From Lautropia sp. (lineage in GTDB: Bacteria; Pseudomonadota; Gammaproteobacteria; Burkholderiales; Burkholderiaceae_E): a DNA stretch of 58,231 nucleotides. Positions 33,496 to 44,028 of this stretch are shown piece after piece. Position numbers and translations under genes: made by a program. Below the pieces are notes generated by a model, which did not search any database, was not told the DNA's origin, and saw only the letters and a list, made by a program, of their open reading frames with translations. Numbering within the stretch: the stretch's first letter is position 1; every line of letters starts with the position of its first letter. The stretch is taken from assembly GCA_030532425.1 (NCBI GenBank), contig JAUNLD010000011.1, positions 1 through 58,231 on the forward strand, read 5' to 3'.

Positions 33496-33572
33496 GCGAT
33501 CAGGCAGGTGTCAGCGCCTGATCGCCCTCGCAAGACAAACGCCCCCAAAGGCTCTGCCTGAGGGGGCGTTTG
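33496..33572 (+). terminator. Tandem hairpins after pilin 2
   Basis: GCGATCAGGC (33496-33505) pairs with GCCTGATCGC (33516-33525). CAAACGCCCCC (33536-33546) pairs with GGGGGCGTTTG (33562-33572). Both are perfect stems 50-130 bases after the pilin 2 stop. They should end and stabilise an abundant mRNA. Confidence 0.75.
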
Positions 33573-33683
33573 CGTTGGGAGGTGTGGCCATGGGCCTGCT
33601 GGCTGGCCGGGGTGGCATGGGGGTCTGTTGGGCCCCCTCTGGGGGCCTGACCAGGCGGGAGGGGGAACCGCGCCGCAGGCGTG

Positions 33684-33710
33684 GGGGAACCCTGCAAGGG
33701 TTCCCCTTTT
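33684..33710 (+). terminator. Rho-independent terminator
   Basis: GGGGAACCCT (33684-33693), a three-base loop, AGGGTTCCCC (33697-33706) and TTTT follow. It is a second stop for plus-strand transcripts ahead of the convergent PIN gene. No gene is seen in 33445-33752. Confidence 0.7.
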
Positions 33711-33752
33711 ACGCGCGGGCCGGTTTTGGCTCTGTTTACATTTTGTAATTTT

Positions 33753-34328
33753 TCAGAGGATCAGCCGGTAGCCGGACAGGATGCGGGCGGTGTGCTCCAG
33801 GCCCTGCCGGTGGAGGATGTCGAGATAGCGGTCGACATCGATGGGCGGGTTGCGGAGCTGGGCACGCTGGCGCTGGGCGGCCGACACCACGGCGCAGATG
33901 TCCAGGTCGATCAGGTCTTCGACGAATTCATCGGGGTGCAGGGCCTCGATCCCGAAGGGTGCCAGGGTCGATTCGGGAAAGTCCTTCTGGTTGAAGGTGA
34001 CGATGACGCCCGCGCCGCAGCGGATGGCGGCGGCCAGTACGTGCCGGTCGCCGGGGTCTGGCAGGCTGAGCCCGGGGATCAGCGATTCGTATTCGTCGAC
34101 GAGGGCATCGGGGATGGCGCGTTCCATCGCGGCGGATGCGCGGTCGAGCTGCGCCGGGGGGATGTCGGGACGCCGCTCGCACAGGCTGCTTTTCCATTCC
34201 TCCCGGATGTCGGCACTCCAGCGGGCCCGGAAGCATCCGCTCAGGCCCAGCCACATCAGGAAATCGCGCAGCGGTGCCGGAAACAGGACGCAGGCATCGT
34301 AGAGCACCGTAAACGAGGAACTCCTCAT
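33753..34328 (-). CDS. PIN-domain toxin (VapC-like)
   Basis: The 191-residue product begins MRSSSFTVLYDACVLFPAPL. It carries PIN-domain acidic residues: Asp11 (LYDACVLF), Glu44 (REEWKSSL) and Asp91/Asp94 (LPDPGDRHVLAAAI), with the last strand VIVTFNQKDFP. PIN toxins are Mg2+-dependent RNases. The longer length and C-terminal extension fit the COG1569-like or PIN_3 group rather than small VapC. Its ATG overlaps the stop of the HTH gene upstream by four bases, so the pair is coupled as a toxin-antitoxin operon. Confidence 0.85.
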   Translation of the reverse strand: MRSSSFTVLYDACVLFPAPLRDFLMWLGLSGCFRARWSADIREEWKSSLCERRPDIPPAQLDRASAAMERAIPDALVDEYESLIPGLSLPDPGDRHVLAAAIRCGAGVIVTFNQKDFPESTLAPFGIEALHPDEFVEDLIDLDICAVVSAAQRQRAQLRNPPIDVDRYLDILHRQGLEHTARILSGYRLIL

Positions 34329-34792
34329 TCGTAGCCCATTCCCAGCGTTTGGGCCTGTTCGGCCAGTTCGCCCATGGCTTCTTCGCTGGCCCGTTGTCGG
34401 GCATCCCGGAATGCCATCACGTCGGCAAAGCGCACGCGCCGATGGCGCCCGGTGCGGTGGAAAGGCAGCTGGCCATCTTCCAGCAGCTTGACCAGGTGCG
34501 GCCGGGAGACGTTGAGCAGGTCGGCGGCTTCCTGGGTGGTCAGCTCGGCATGTACCGGCACAACCTTGACGGCATTGCCGTCGGCCAGTTCCGAGAGGAT
34601 GTCCATCAGCAGGCGAAGGGCCGACATCGGCAGTTCGACCTGATGGCTGCGGTTGTGCTTGTCAAAGATCTGGATGTGCTGGATGTCGGCATGGGTGGCC
34701 AGATAGGCAGCCAGCGCACGTTGTCCCTGGATGGCGGCCTGGACCTCCTGGGCCGCGGGCAGTGTCATGTTGGCCTGAGCAGAGGTCGGCAT
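34325..34792 (-). CDS. HTH (excisionase-type) antitoxin
   Basis: The 155-residue product has a C-terminal MerR/excisionase-type helix-turn-helix: LTTQEAADLLNVSRPHLVKL, then LEDGQLPFHRTGRHRRVRFA. The N-terminal half (VQAAIQGQRALAAYLATHAD, HIQIFDKHNRSHQVELPMSA) fits the antitoxin group paired with PIN proteins. It would bind the toxin and its own promoter. A double TTCGAA site lies 37 bases upstream of the ATG. A second ATG eight codons in is possible. Confidence 0.83.
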   Translation of the reverse strand: MPTSAQANMTLPAAQEVQAAIQGQRALAAYLATHADIQHIQIFDKHNRSHQVELPMSALRLLMDILSELADGNAVKVVPVHAELTTQEAADLLNVSRPHLVKLLEDGQLPFHRTGRHRRVRFADVMAFRDARQRASEEAMGELAEQAQTLGMGYE

Positions 34793-34828
34793 CGTGATAT
34801 CCCCGCAGGAACGAGATGCCCCATCTTA

Positions 34829-34843
34829 TTCGAAATATTCGAA
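34829..34843. promoter_or_regulatory. Candidate autoregulatory operator TTCGAA-ATA-TTCGAA
   Basis: Two TTCGAA palindromes separated by three bases lie 37-51 bases before the antitoxin ATG, in the expected promoter. The symmetry suits an HTH dimer. A GC stem (34851-34859 with 34872-34880) lies just beyond and may terminate sstT. Confidence 0.5.
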
Positions 34844-34966
34844 ACAGGCAAGGCCCAGGCAAGAAAAAGCCCCTGGGCCTGGCGGGCAGGACACACAGGG
34901 GCTTGCAAGCGCCCATGGGCGGGCGGGCGCACGGGGCCCGGGCAGGAGCCCCCTGCGCGCTGCGGC

Positions 34967-36238
34967 TCAGCGCTTCTGCGAGAGGTCGACGGCGGCGGTG
35001 AAGACGACGTCGGTCGAGGAGTTGAGCGCGGTTTCGGCCGAGTCCTGCAGCACGCCGATGATGAAACCGACACCGACCACCTGCATGGCGATGTCATGGT
35101 CGATACTGAACAGGCTGCACGCCATGGGGATGAGCAGCAGCGAGCCACCGGCCACGCCCGAGGCGCCGCAGGCCCCCAGGGCGGCGATGACGCTGAGCAG
35201 CAGCGCCGAGCCGAAGTCGACCTGCACGCCCAGGGTATGCACGGCGGCCAGGGTGAGCACGGTGATGGTGACGGCAGCGCCCCCCATGTTGATGGTGGCC
35301 CCCAGGGGGATCGACACGGAATAGGTGTCTTCGTGCAGGCCCAGCTTCTTGCACAGCGCCAGGTTGACCGGGATGTTGGCGGCCGAAGAGCGGGTGAAGA
35401 AGGCGGTGATGCCGCTTTCGCGCAGGCAGGTGAACACCAGCGGATAGGGGTTGCGACGGGTCTGGCTGAAGACCAGCAGCGGGTTGACGACCAGCGCCAC
35501 GAACAGCATCGAGCCGACCAGCACGATCAGCAGGTGGACGTAGCGGGCAATGGCGTCGAAGCCACCTTCTCCGACGATGGTGCTCACGACCAGGCCGAAG
35601 ATGCCATAGGGGGCAAACTTGATGATGAAGCGCACCACCGACGAGACGGCCTCGGCGGCGTCGGCGATCAGGCCACGGGTGGCCTCCGAGGCATGGCGGA
35701 AGGCCGCGCCCAGCAGGGCACCCCAGACGATCAGGCCGATGTAGTTGGCTTCGGCCAGTGCCTTGACCGGGTTGGCCACCAGGCTCATCAGCAGGTTGTG
35801 CAGGACTTCACCCAGGCCCGAGGGCGAGGCCCGGCTGGCCGATTCGACGCCGGTGAGGTAGAGCGTGGAGGGGAAAAGCCACGAGGCGGTGACGGCCGTG
35901 AGGGCGGCCGCGAAGGTGCCCACCAGGTACAGCAGCAGGATCGGGCGGATGTTGGTCTGGGTACCGCTGCGGTGCTGGCTGATGGCCGACATCACCAGCA
36001 GGAAGACCAGCACGGGGGCCACGGCCTTGAGCGCACCGACGAACAGGTCTCCCATCAGGCCGGCCACGGTGGCGATGTGGCCGACGATGGCGATGCCATC
36101 CGACACCGCTTCGCCCGAGCCGGTGGCGCCGCGCCGGGCGACCGCACCGATGATGAGCCCCCAGATCAGGCCGATGATGATCTGCGTGACGAGGCTCAAG
36201 CCCTTCTTCTTGGGATTGCCTTCCCCTTGCTGCGCCAT
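34967..36238 (-). CDS. sstT: Serine/threonine:sodium symporter SstT
   Basis: This inner-membrane DAACS-family symporter imports serine and threonine with Na+. The 423-residue product has the SstT-specific N-terminus ([20 protein letters not shown]) and the helical hairpin [20 protein letters not shown]. The substrate/sodium motif is [20 protein letters not shown], and the second hairpin region is [20 protein letters not shown]. About eight membrane segments are visible. It appears monocistronic, convergent with nothing and downstream of the ferredoxin gene on the same strand. Confidence 0.95.
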   Translation of the reverse strand: MAQQGEGNPKKKGLSLVTQIIIGLIWGLIIGAVARRGATGSGEAVSDGIAIVGHIATVAGLMGDLFVGALKAVAPVLVFLLVMSAISQHRSGTQTNIRPILLLYLVGTFAAALTAVTASWLFPSTLYLTGVESASRASPSGLGEVLHNLLMSLVANPVKALAEANYIGLIVWGALLGAAFRHASEATRGLIADAAEAVSSVVRFIIKFAPYGIFGLVVSTIVGEGGFDAIARYVHLLIVLVGSMLFVALVVNPLLVFSQTRRNPYPLVFTCLRESGITAFFTRSSAANIPVNLALCKKLGLHEDTYSVSIPLGATINMGGAAVTITVLTLAAVHTLGVQVDFGSALLLSVIAALGACGASGVAGGSLLLIPMACSLFSIDHDIAMQVVGVGFIIGVLQDSAETALNSSTDVVFTAAVDLSQKR

Positions 36239-36314
36239 TGCTTACCCCCAGGGTGGATCGATAAAAGGCTTATTTTGCACTTCTTCACGGCGGACCGGAA
36301 AAGATCGCGGGTTT

Positions 36315-37107
<793 letters not shown>

Positions 37108-37265
37108 GAGATGCAACCCGTTAACGGAAATGTGCCCCGCAAGCCGGGACACGGGAAGGCCCGAACGCCCTGCGAACGAACGGCCACCGGGAAACAGCCA
37201 CGGACGCGGCCTCCGCCTGCACGCCCGGTGGGGCGGTTGCGGGGGCGACTGCGTGCATGAGCCGA

Positions 37266-37838
37266 TCAGGGCGCAGGCTGGGCAGACAGCAGATGATAAT
37301 GGACCTGCCCCGCGCGCCCCCGGCGGATGACCGCCAGCCCGGGCAGGCCATGCTGCTGCAACCAGGCATCATCCAGGGCAAAGCCGGCTTCGGCATAGAT
37401 CAGCCCGCCCGGCGCCAGCCACGGCAGCACACGCGGCAGAATCCGCGGCAGCCAGTCCCCCTTGAAGGGCGGATCGAGCAGGATCAGATCCTGCGACAGC
37501 GGCGGGTTGCGGTCAAGCCAGCTTGCCGCATCGGCCCGCACCACCTGCACCTGCTCACCGGCCTTGAGACGGCGCACACTGTCTTGCAGGCTGCGCGCCA
37601 CGGGCGGACTCTGTTCGACCAGGATGACCCGCGCCGCGCCGCGCGAGGCCGCCTCCAGCCCCAGCGCGCCCGAGCCGGCAAACAGGTCGAGGCAGCGCCA
37701 GCCCGTCAGCGACTGGCCCAGCCAGTTGAACAGCGTCTCGCGCACGCGGTCGGGGGTGGGCCGCAGGCCATCGCCATCGGGCACGGGCAGCAGGCTGCGT
37801 TTCCAGTGGCCACCGATGATGCGGACGTGCGAGGGCAT
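37266..37838 (-). CDS. rsmD: 16S rRNA (guanine-N2)-methyltransferase RsmD
   Basis: This enzyme methylates G966 of 16S rRNA using S-adenosylmethionine. The 190-residue product begins MPSHVRIIGGHWKRSLLPVP. It has the RsmD features RPTPDRVRETLFNWL, the SAM loop CLDLFAGSGALGLEAASRG and the catalytic LLDPPFKGDWL (DPPF). It is divergent from ftsY, the usual arrangement, and is followed by coaD on the same strand. Confidence 0.96.
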   Translation of the reverse strand: MPSHVRIIGGHWKRSLLPVPDGDGLRPTPDRVRETLFNWLGQSLTGWRCLDLFAGSGALGLEAASRGAARVILVEQSPPVARSLQDSVRRLKAGEQVQVVRADAASWLDRNPPLSQDLILLDPPFKGDWLPRILPRVLPWLAPGGLIYAEAGFALDDAWLQQHGLPGLAVIRRGRAGQVHYHLLSAQPAP

Positions 37839-38231
37839 GATGTGTTGAATGACGATGAAAACGGAACGGCTGATGCCTGCGCACCCGTACACCGGTGTGC
37901 GCAGAAGAAGTGCGCTGAAAAAACAAAAGCCAGGCGGTGACGCCTGGCTTTTGCCCAGCCGCCTGCGGCGACCTGGTGGGCCATGCCCGGAACCATTATC
38001 GGGCAACCCGCGGGCAGCGTCCACATCTTGTGCCGTGCGCCAGCAGCCAGGCGCCAGCAAAAAGGCCGGGCAAGCACACGACGCCGCCCCTGGATGCACC
38101 CTGGACGCAGCATCTCCCTCCCCAGCCCTGACCGGGCTGCCGCAGGCCCCGGGGAGAGCCGGCAGCCCCCCGTCGTGGTCCTCATGCCCCTCCTCTCTTA
38201 AAATGGTGTGATCCCCACCTGGAAGCACGAC
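37839..38231. other. 393-bp rsmD/ftsY intergenic region with an orphan terminator
   Basis: Besides the terminator at 37918-37953 no gene is seen. A minus-strand frame beginning at 38185 has a good GAGGAGGGGC before its ATG, but its codon pattern is poor and it runs through the terminator. A short RNA ending at the terminator is possible. Confidence 0.4.
37918..37953 (-). terminator. Minus-strand terminator upstream of rsmD
   Basis: A perfect 13-base-pair stem (37941-37953 with 37924-37936, loop GTGA on the plus strand) is followed on the minus strand by six U residues (37918-37923). It lies 5' of rsmD, where no known gene ends. Confidence 0.8.
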
Positions 38232-39998
38232 ATGTTCGGTTTTTTCCGTCGCAAGAAACAAGAGAAGGAAGCGGCCGCCGCTGCGGCCCAGGCCGAGGCG
38301 CACGCCGCCGACGTAGCAGCAGCCGAAGCCGCCGCGCAGGCAGAAGCCCAGGCACAGGCTGCTGCGGCCGAAGCTGCCGCCCATGCCGAGGCCGAAGCGC
38401 AGGCGGCTGCCCAGACAGCCGAGCAGGCACGGCAAGAGGCCGAGACGCGGGCCGCTGAAGAATCCCGCCGGGCCGCCGAGGCTCGTGCGCAGGCCGAGGC
38501 ACAGGCACGAGAAGAAGCCCAACGCCGGGAAGAAGCCCAGCGGGCCGAGCAAGCCCGTGCCGCAGCCCAAGCCCAGGCCATCGAACAGGCCCGTCTGGCC
38601 GAGGCCGAGCAGGCGCGCCAGGCCGCCGCTGCCGAAGCCCTGGCGCAGGAAGAAGCCCAGCGTCAGGAAGCGGCCCGACGCGCCGAAGAGACCCGGCTGG
38701 TCGAGGAAGCCCGGCTGGCCGAAGAGGCCCGGGCAGCAGCCGAAGCCAGGGCACGCGCGCAGGCGGATGAACTGGCCCAGTTGAAGGCCGAAGCCGCGGC
38801 CCAGGCCCGGGCAGCCGCCCAGGCGCGTGCCGAGGCCCAGGCCCGTCAGGCGGCAGAAGGCACCGCACCGGCTGCGGTCCGCAGCCCGGCACCCGCAGCC
38901 CCCGCTGAACGCGCGGGCGATGGCCACGCCCCCACGGGTACCCCCCAGCCCACAGCGGCCGCCCCCCAACCCACCGCAGAAACGCCGGCTGCCGCCCCCC
39001 TCACTGAAGCCACGGGCGTGCCCGAAGGCGCGGTGTATGGCAGCGAGGTGGTGCCGGCCGCCGTCACGGCCCCCGAGGCCGAACGCCCGGCGCGGGCCGG
39101 CTGGCTGGCGCGTCTGCGCGGCGGGCTGGCGCGCACGCGCTCGCAGATCAGCAGCATCTTCACCCGCAGCAAGATCGACGAGGCCCTGTACGAAGATCTG
39201 GAAAACGCCCTGCTGGCCAGTGATACCGGTTATGGAACCACCGAGTGGCTGCTGATCGAGCTGCGTGCCCGCGCCCGGCGCGACCGGATCAACGATGCCG
39301 CCACCCTCAAGGCGGCGCTGATCGACATCCTGACCGAATTGCTGACGCCGCTGGAGCAGCCGATCGACGTCGATCGTGCCGAGCCGCTGGTGGTGATGAT
39401 CGCCGGCGTCAACGGAGCGGGCAAGACCACCTCGATCGGCAAGCTGGCGCGGCACCTGCACCAGATCGAGCAATCGGTGCTGCTGGCCGCGGGCGACACC
39501 TTCCGCGCCGCCGCCCGCGAGCAGCTGGCCCGCTGGGGCGAGCGCAACAATGTGCAGGTGATTGCCAATGAAGGGGGTGATCCGGCCGCGGTGGCCTTTG
39601 ATGCGATCAAGGCCGGCCAGGCACGCAAGGTGGATGTGGTGATGGTCGACACCGCCGGCCGCCTGCCGACGCAGCGGCACCTGATGGACGAGCTGAAGAA
39701 GATCCGCCGCGTGATCGGCAAGGCCATGGATGGCGCCCCCCACGAGGTGCTGCTGGTGCTGGATGGCAATACCGGCCAGAACATGCTGGCGCAGGTACAG
39801 GCCTTTGACGATGCCGTGCAGCTGACGGGTCTGGTGGTGACGAAACTGGATGGCACAGCCAAGGGCGGAGCCATCGCCGCGCTGGCGCACACGCGTCGCG
39901 AGCATCCGCTGCCGGTGTATTTCATCGGCGTGGGTGAAGGAGTCGAGGACCTGGAGGCCTTCAGCGCCCGCGAATTTGCCACGGCACTCCTCGACTGA
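38232..39998 (+). CDS. ftsY: Signal recognition particle receptor FtsY
   Basis: FtsY docks SRP-ribosome complexes at the membrane and hydrolyses GTP with Ffh. The 588-residue product begins MFGFFRRKKQEKE, a basic amphipathic start. An acidic/Ala-rich A domain of about 290 residues (long Ala-Glu helix, then Pro/Ala linker) follows, longer than in E. coli. The N domain and the G domain come next: GVNGAGKTTSIGKLA (G1), DTFRAAAREQL (G2), DTAGRLPTQ (G3) and TKLDGTAKGG (G4). It is divergent from rsmD, as in many proteobacteria, and precedes the tannase gene by 23 bases. Confidence 0.97.
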   Translation: MFGFFRRKKQEKEAAAAAAQAEAHAADVAAAEAAAQAEAQAQAAAAEAAAHAEAEAQAAAQTAEQARQEAETRAAEESRRAAEARAQAEAQAREEAQRREEAQRAEQARAAAQAQAIEQARLAEAEQARQAAAAEALAQEEAQRQEAARRAEETRLVEEARLAEEARAAAEARARAQADELAQLKAEAAAQARAAAQARAEAQARQAAEGTAPAAVRSPAPAAPAERAGDGHAPTGTPQPTAAAPQPTAETPAAAPLTEATGVPEGAVYGSEVVPAAVTAPEAERPARAGWLARLRGGLARTRSQISSIFTRSKIDEALYEDLENALLASDTGYGTTEWLLIELRARARRDRINDAATLKAALIDILTELLTPLEQPIDVDRAEPLVVMIAGVNGAGKTTSIGKLARHLHQIEQSVLLAAGDTFRAAAREQLARWGERNNVQVIANEGGDPAAVAFDAIKAGQARKVDVVMVDTAGRLPTQRHLMDELKKIRRVIGKAMDGAPHEVLLVLDGNTGQNMLAQVQAFDDAVQLTGLVVTKLDGTAKGGAIAALAHTRREHPLPVYFIGVGEGVEDLEAFSAREFATALLD

Positions 39999-40021
39999 AC
40001 CCGGCGCTCTCCGACTGAATC

Positions 40022-41809
40022 ATGATGAAGAACACGCTGATCTCTCCGGCGCTGCTGCTGGCCTGTGCCCTGGGCAGCCTGCCGGCGCGGGCCACCGATG
40101 GCGCAGCCGATCCCCCGCCCGATGCGCGCGCGCAGTGCACCCGCCTGAAGGAGGCACGGCTCTACAACACCACCATCGACCAGGTGCGCTGGGTGCAGGA
40201 AGGCGGGCTGCCGATGGATGCCAACAGCGCAATGACGGGCGCGGCCGCCCATACCTACCGGATGGGCGAGCATTGCGTGGTACGTGGTGAAATCGAATCC
40301 CGCACCGGCGCCGATGGCAGGCACTATGGCACGCGCTTCGAGCTGCGGCTGCCGGCCGACTGGAACCAGCGCCTGCTGTTTCAGGGCGGAGGCGGTACCA
40401 ACGGCTTTGTGGCCGACGCGGTGGGCCGCATCCCGGTGAGGGGGGCCACCGCCACGCCCGCGCTGCTGCGTGGCTATGCCGTCGTCAGTACCGATACCGG
40501 ACACCAGGGACGCGACACCCACTTCGGGCGTGACCAGCAGGCCCGGCTCGACTACGCCTATGCGGCCATCGGCAAGGTGACGGCCACGGCCCGGCAACTG
40601 GTGGACCTGATGTACCGGACGATGCCGCGCCAGACCTTCTTCATGGGCTGCTCGAACGGCGGGCGCGAAGCGATGATGGCGGCGATGCGCTATCCGCTGG
40701 ATTTTGATGGGGTGATCGCCGGCAACCCCGGCTTTCGGCTGTCGCGCGCGGCGCTGGCCCAGTCCTGGGACAGCCAGCAACTGCTGAAGGCGGCGCCAGC
40801 CGATGCCGAGGGCCAGAAGATCCTGGCCAATGCGCTCACACCCCGGGACATGGATGCGGTGGTCGAGGGCGTGCTGGCCCGCTGCGATGCGCTGGACGGG
40901 CTGAAGGACGGCCTGGTCAATGCCTGGGAGCGTTGCGACTTCCGGCCCGAAATGGTGGAGGGTGCCATCGGCGCCGGCAAGGTGGCCCTGCTGAAGGCCA
41001 TCTTTGAGGGCGCACACACCCGCCAGGGCGAAGCCGTCTACAGTTCGTGGCCTTATGATGCCGGCCTCAATGCCGGCAACTGGCGCGACTGGAAACTGGG
41101 CCATTCGCAAACGGCCGAGCCGGATGCCCGCAACATCACGCTGGGCGCCCATTCGCTTCCTCATTACTTCATGACGCCGTACCAGGAAGACTTCGACACC
41201 TTCCGGGTGGATTTTGACCGGGATGTGGCGCGCACCGTGCAGATCGGCGCCATCAACGACGCGGTCTCCACCGATCTGGGCACCTTCAAGGCACGGGGCG
41301 GGCGGATGATTGTCTTCCAGGGCGTATCAGACCCGGTATTTTCCGCGCATGATCTGCGCGACTGGTTCCGCCGCCTGCAACACGACACCCCCGGCACCGA
41401 CAGCTTTGCGCGGCTGTTCATGGTGCCAGGCATGACACACTGCGGTGGTGGCCGTGCGCTGGACGATTTCGATCCGCTGACGGCGCTGGAGCAATGGCAC
41501 GACACCGGCGAGGCCCCCGAGCGAATCGTTGCCCAGGGCAAGGCTTTTGCCGGCAGGACGCAACCGCTGTGCCCCTACCCGCTGGAAGCCACCTACCAGC
41601 AGGGTGACGAGAACGCGGCCGAGAGCTTTGCCTGCCAGCCCGCACCCGCGACGCCATCCGGAACGGCGGCCGCCCCGGGCACAACACCGGCCTCTGGCCC
41701 GGCCGTGCGGGCCGCCCCCGCAGCCACGGTTGAAACAGCATCAGCCGGGCCCGGCGCGCCGACGGCCTCGCCCGCAACCTCATCGACATCGGCTGCCGCA
41801 GGGCACTGA
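40022..41809 (+). CDS. Secreted tannase/feruloyl esterase-family protein
   Basis: This serine esterase cleaves esters of gallic, ferulic or similar aromatic acids. The 595-residue product has a signal peptide (MMKNTLISPALLLACALGSL, ending PARA). The catalytic triad of the CS-D-HC type is visible: Cys210-Ser211 in GCSNGGREA, Asp437 in SDPVFSAHDL and His473-Cys474 in PGMTHCGGG. The first ~520 residues are the enzyme; the last 75 are an Ala/Pro/Thr-rich tail that could be a linker or surface attachment. It starts 23 bases after ftsY but is functionally unrelated. The true substrate is unknown. Confidence 0.9.
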   Translation: MMKNTLISPALLLACALGSLPARATDGAADPPPDARAQCTRLKEARLYNTTIDQVRWVQEGGLPMDANSAMTGAAAHTYRMGEHCVVRGEIESRTGADGRHYGTRFELRLPADWNQRLLFQGGGGTNGFVADAVGRIPVRGATATPALLRGYAVVSTDTGHQGRDTHFGRDQQARLDYAYAAIGKVTATARQLVDLMYRTMPRQTFFMGCSNGGREAMMAAMRYPLDFDGVIAGNPGFRLSRAALAQSWDSQQLLKAAPADAEGQKILANALTPRDMDAVVEGVLARCDALDGLKDGLVNAWERCDFRPEMVEGAIGAGKVALLKAIFEGAHTRQGEAVYSSWPYDAGLNAGNWRDWKLGHSQTAEPDARNITLGAHSLPHYFMTPYQEDFDTFRVDFDRDVARTVQIGAINDAVSTDLGTFKARGGRMIVFQGVSDPVFSAHDLRDWFRRLQHDTPGTDSFARLFMVPGMTHCGGGRALDDFDPLTALEQWHDTGEAPERIVAQGKAFAGRTQPLCPYPLEATYQQGDENAAESFACQPAPATPSGTAAAPGTTPASGPAVRAAPAATVETASAGPGAPTASPATSSTSAAAGH

Positions 41810-41922
41810 GCCCTGGGGCATCGTAGAAGCGGCCTGCCCAGGCAACCGGCAGATGCCGCCTCAACGGCCCCTTGCAGGGCCGCTGCCGTCATTCCCGTCC
41901 TGCAGGCCGGGCAGAGCGCCCT

Positions 41923-43098
41923 TCAAGGCGTGCCGCTGGGCGCAGCCGTGCCCCCGCGGGCCGGGCGCGCCGCCCCATGCCCGGCCCGGAAGGCCACGCA
42001 ATGGTCGATGGCCCCGGGCGGCGGCAGCGTGAAGACCACCACATCGTAGGCCGCCCGCAGTTCGGCTGCCCGTACCGGGCCCACCAGCGCCGTCAGCACG
42101 TCCGTGCCCACCGCACGATCCCCTGCCGTGTCTGCCCTGCCATCGACCCCCGCAGGCACGAGCGGAGCGGCCTGGGCAGCAACCCCGGCCCCCCATTCCG
42201 GGCACTGCCGCGCCCCCGCCTCCAGGCCTGGCATCGACACCAGCCCGACCACCAGCGCCTGCTGTTGGCCCCCAGCATCCAGATAGCGCGGGACCCCATG
42301 GCGCCGGTCGACGTGGCCGTTGCCTGCCAGCAGCAGGCCGCGCCCGGCCCCCTGTTGCAAGGCCTGGGCCAGCGCCGCATCACGCAGGCGCTGGGCCGCC
42401 ACCATCGGCGTCAGTGCCTCATCGGGCAGCGCATTGCAGTGACCCGTGCGCACCGCCGCCAGCAAGGTCTGGCCCGCGGCCACATCCCAGGTGGCCCCGT
42501 CCTGCCGTGCCAGCAGCGCCGGGTCGGCCGGTTGCTGCCGCATCAGCGTCGCCCGCGCCTCGGCCCGCGAAAAGTTACCCGCCACCCAGCGCACGCCTGC
42601 CTGCTGTGCCACCGCAAACGCAGCGTCAAAGAGCGGCTGATAGCGTTCACCCTGCCAGGCCCGTGCATCGAATTGCGCCGCCTGCACCCAGGCCGGCACC
42701 GGCCCCTGCGGCCGGTCCTGCTGCGCCTGCATCAGCGCGGCATCATGCTCGCGGTCGAAATGCTCGAAGACGATGCGGGGGGCATCGCCCGCACCGCCCG
42801 CCGCCCAGGCCGGCAGCCATTGCGCGCGCAGGCGGTGGTGATGGGGGTTGTCGTGCGCCTCGCCGAGCAACAGCCAGGGTGTCTCGCCAAAACGACGTTT
42901 CAGCGCCGCCTCGGTCATGGGCATTCCCTGTCGGGTATCCACGATCTGGCAGACAGGCGCCGGCGCTTCGGCGCGAACACCATCCAGCCCGTCCGGGTGT
43001 CCGGTGGGCGGCTGAAAGAAGGCACAGGCGCTCAGCAGGCCCATGCTCAGGGCTGTCGCGCCTCGGCGCAGCCAGGCGGGATCAAAACAGGACATCAT
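41923..43098 (-). CDS. ChaN-family lipoprotein
   Basis: ChaN-type proteins are heme- or iron-linked outer-membrane lipoproteins of the TIKI superfamily. The 391-residue product has a signal peptide with lipobox LLSAC. The core is [20 protein letters not shown] (the Glu/His signature), [11 protein letters not shown], the GNFSRAEAR segment and the second signature [19 protein letters not shown]. Length is larger than E. coli ChaN because of an Ala/Gly-rich C-terminal extension. It converges with the tannase gene and is divergent from rfbF. Confidence 0.88.
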   Translation of the reverse strand: MMSCFDPAWLRRGATALSMGLLSACAFFQPPTGHPDGLDGVRAEAPAPVCQIVDTRQGMPMTEAALKRRFGETPWLLLGEAHDNPHHHRLRAQWLPAWAAGGAGDAPRIVFEHFDREHDAALMQAQQDRPQGPVPAWVQAAQFDARAWQGERYQPLFDAAFAVAQQAGVRWVAGNFSRAEARATLMRQQPADPALLARQDGATWDVAAGQTLLAAVRTGHCNALPDEALTPMVAAQRLRDAALAQALQQGAGRGLLLAGNGHVDRRHGVPRYLDAGGQQQALVVGLVSMPGLEAGARQCPEWGAGVAAQAAPLVPAGVDGRADTAGDRAVGTDVLTALVGPVRAAELRAAYDVVVFTLPPPGAIDHCVAFRAGHGAARPARGGTAAPSGTP

Positions 43099-43254
43099 CG
43101 TCGATCAGGCTTTTTGCAGGCACCAGGCGCACACGCGTGCAGGCGCGGCTGCCATGGAGGCCATCCCCCTGGCCGTGTGTCATTTTCATTTGACGCCTGC
43201 CAGCGGTGGCGCGAACATGATAGCTGCGATCGATTGATAAGGATTACGCACACT

Positions 43255-44028
43255 ATGCAAGCGGTCATTCTTGCCGGCGGTTTCGGCACCCGGATCAGCG
43301 AAGAAAGCGCGGTTCGCCCCAAACCCATGGTCGAGATCGGCGGCCAGCCGATCCTCTGGCACATCATGAAGATCTATGCCTCGCACGGCATCAACGACTT
43401 CGTGATCTGCTGCGGCTACAAGAGCCACATCATCAAGCGCTTCTTCCACGACTACGCCATCGCCCGTGCCGACGTCAGCTTCGATCTGCGCAACAACACG
43501 ATGGCCATCCACCGCAACGAGTCCGAACCCTGGAACGTGACGCTGGTGGAAACCGGCCAGGATTCGATGACCGGAGGCCGCATCAAGCGCGCCGCCAAGT
43601 ACATCAAGGGTGACACCTTCCTGTGCACCTACGGTGACGGCGTGAGCGATGTGGACATCACCGCCTCCATCGCCTTCCACAAGCAGCACGGTTGCGAGGC
43701 CACCGTGACGGCCGTGCAGCCCCCGGGCCGCTTCGGCGCCTTCAGCCTGCCTGCCGACCAGACCCGCATCGAATCCTTCATGGAAAAGCCGCAGGGCGAC
43801 GGCGCCTGGATCAACGGCGGCTATTTCGTGCTGAACCGCTCGGTGCTCGACCGGATCGATGGCGATGACACCGTCTTTGAGCAGACGCCGATGCGCTCGC
43901 TGTCGGCCGACGGCCAGCTGCAGGCCTGGCGCCATACCGGCTTCTGGCAGCCGATGGACACCCTGCGCGACAAGCACGTGCTCGAAGAGCTGTGGGAGTC
44001 GGGCAAGGCCCCCTGGAAGCGCTGGTAA
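43255..44028 (+). CDS. rfbF: Glucose-1-phosphate cytidylyltransferase
   Basis: This enzyme makes CDP-glucose from glucose-1-phosphate and CTP, the entry to CDP-6-deoxy sugars. The 257-residue product begins [20 protein letters not shown], followed by [19 protein letters not shown]. This is the nucleotidyltransferase signature with the RfbF-specific [26 protein letters not shown] and [14 protein letters not shown] are also family features. The partner CDP-glucose 4,6-dehydratase (rfbG) is not next to it. It begins the surface polysaccharide locus. Confidence 0.95.
   Translation: MQAVILAGGFGTRISEESAVRPKPMVEIGGQPILWHIMKIYASHGINDFVICCGYKSHIIKRFFHDYAIARADVSFDLRNNTMAIHRNESEPWNVTLVETGQDSMTGGRIKRAAKYIKGDTFLCTYGDGVSDVDITASIAFHKQHGCEATVTAVQPPGRFGAFSLPADQTRIESFMEKPQGDGAWINGGYFVLNRSVLDRIDGDDTVFEQTPMRSLSADGQLQAWRHTGFWQPMDTLRDKHVLEELWESGKAPWKRW

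Noticed and set aside
37839-39905. Upstream extension of the rsmD frame to 879 codons
   Set aside because: The extension is antisense to ftsY and passes through a strong terminator; RsmD begins at MPSHVRIIGG.
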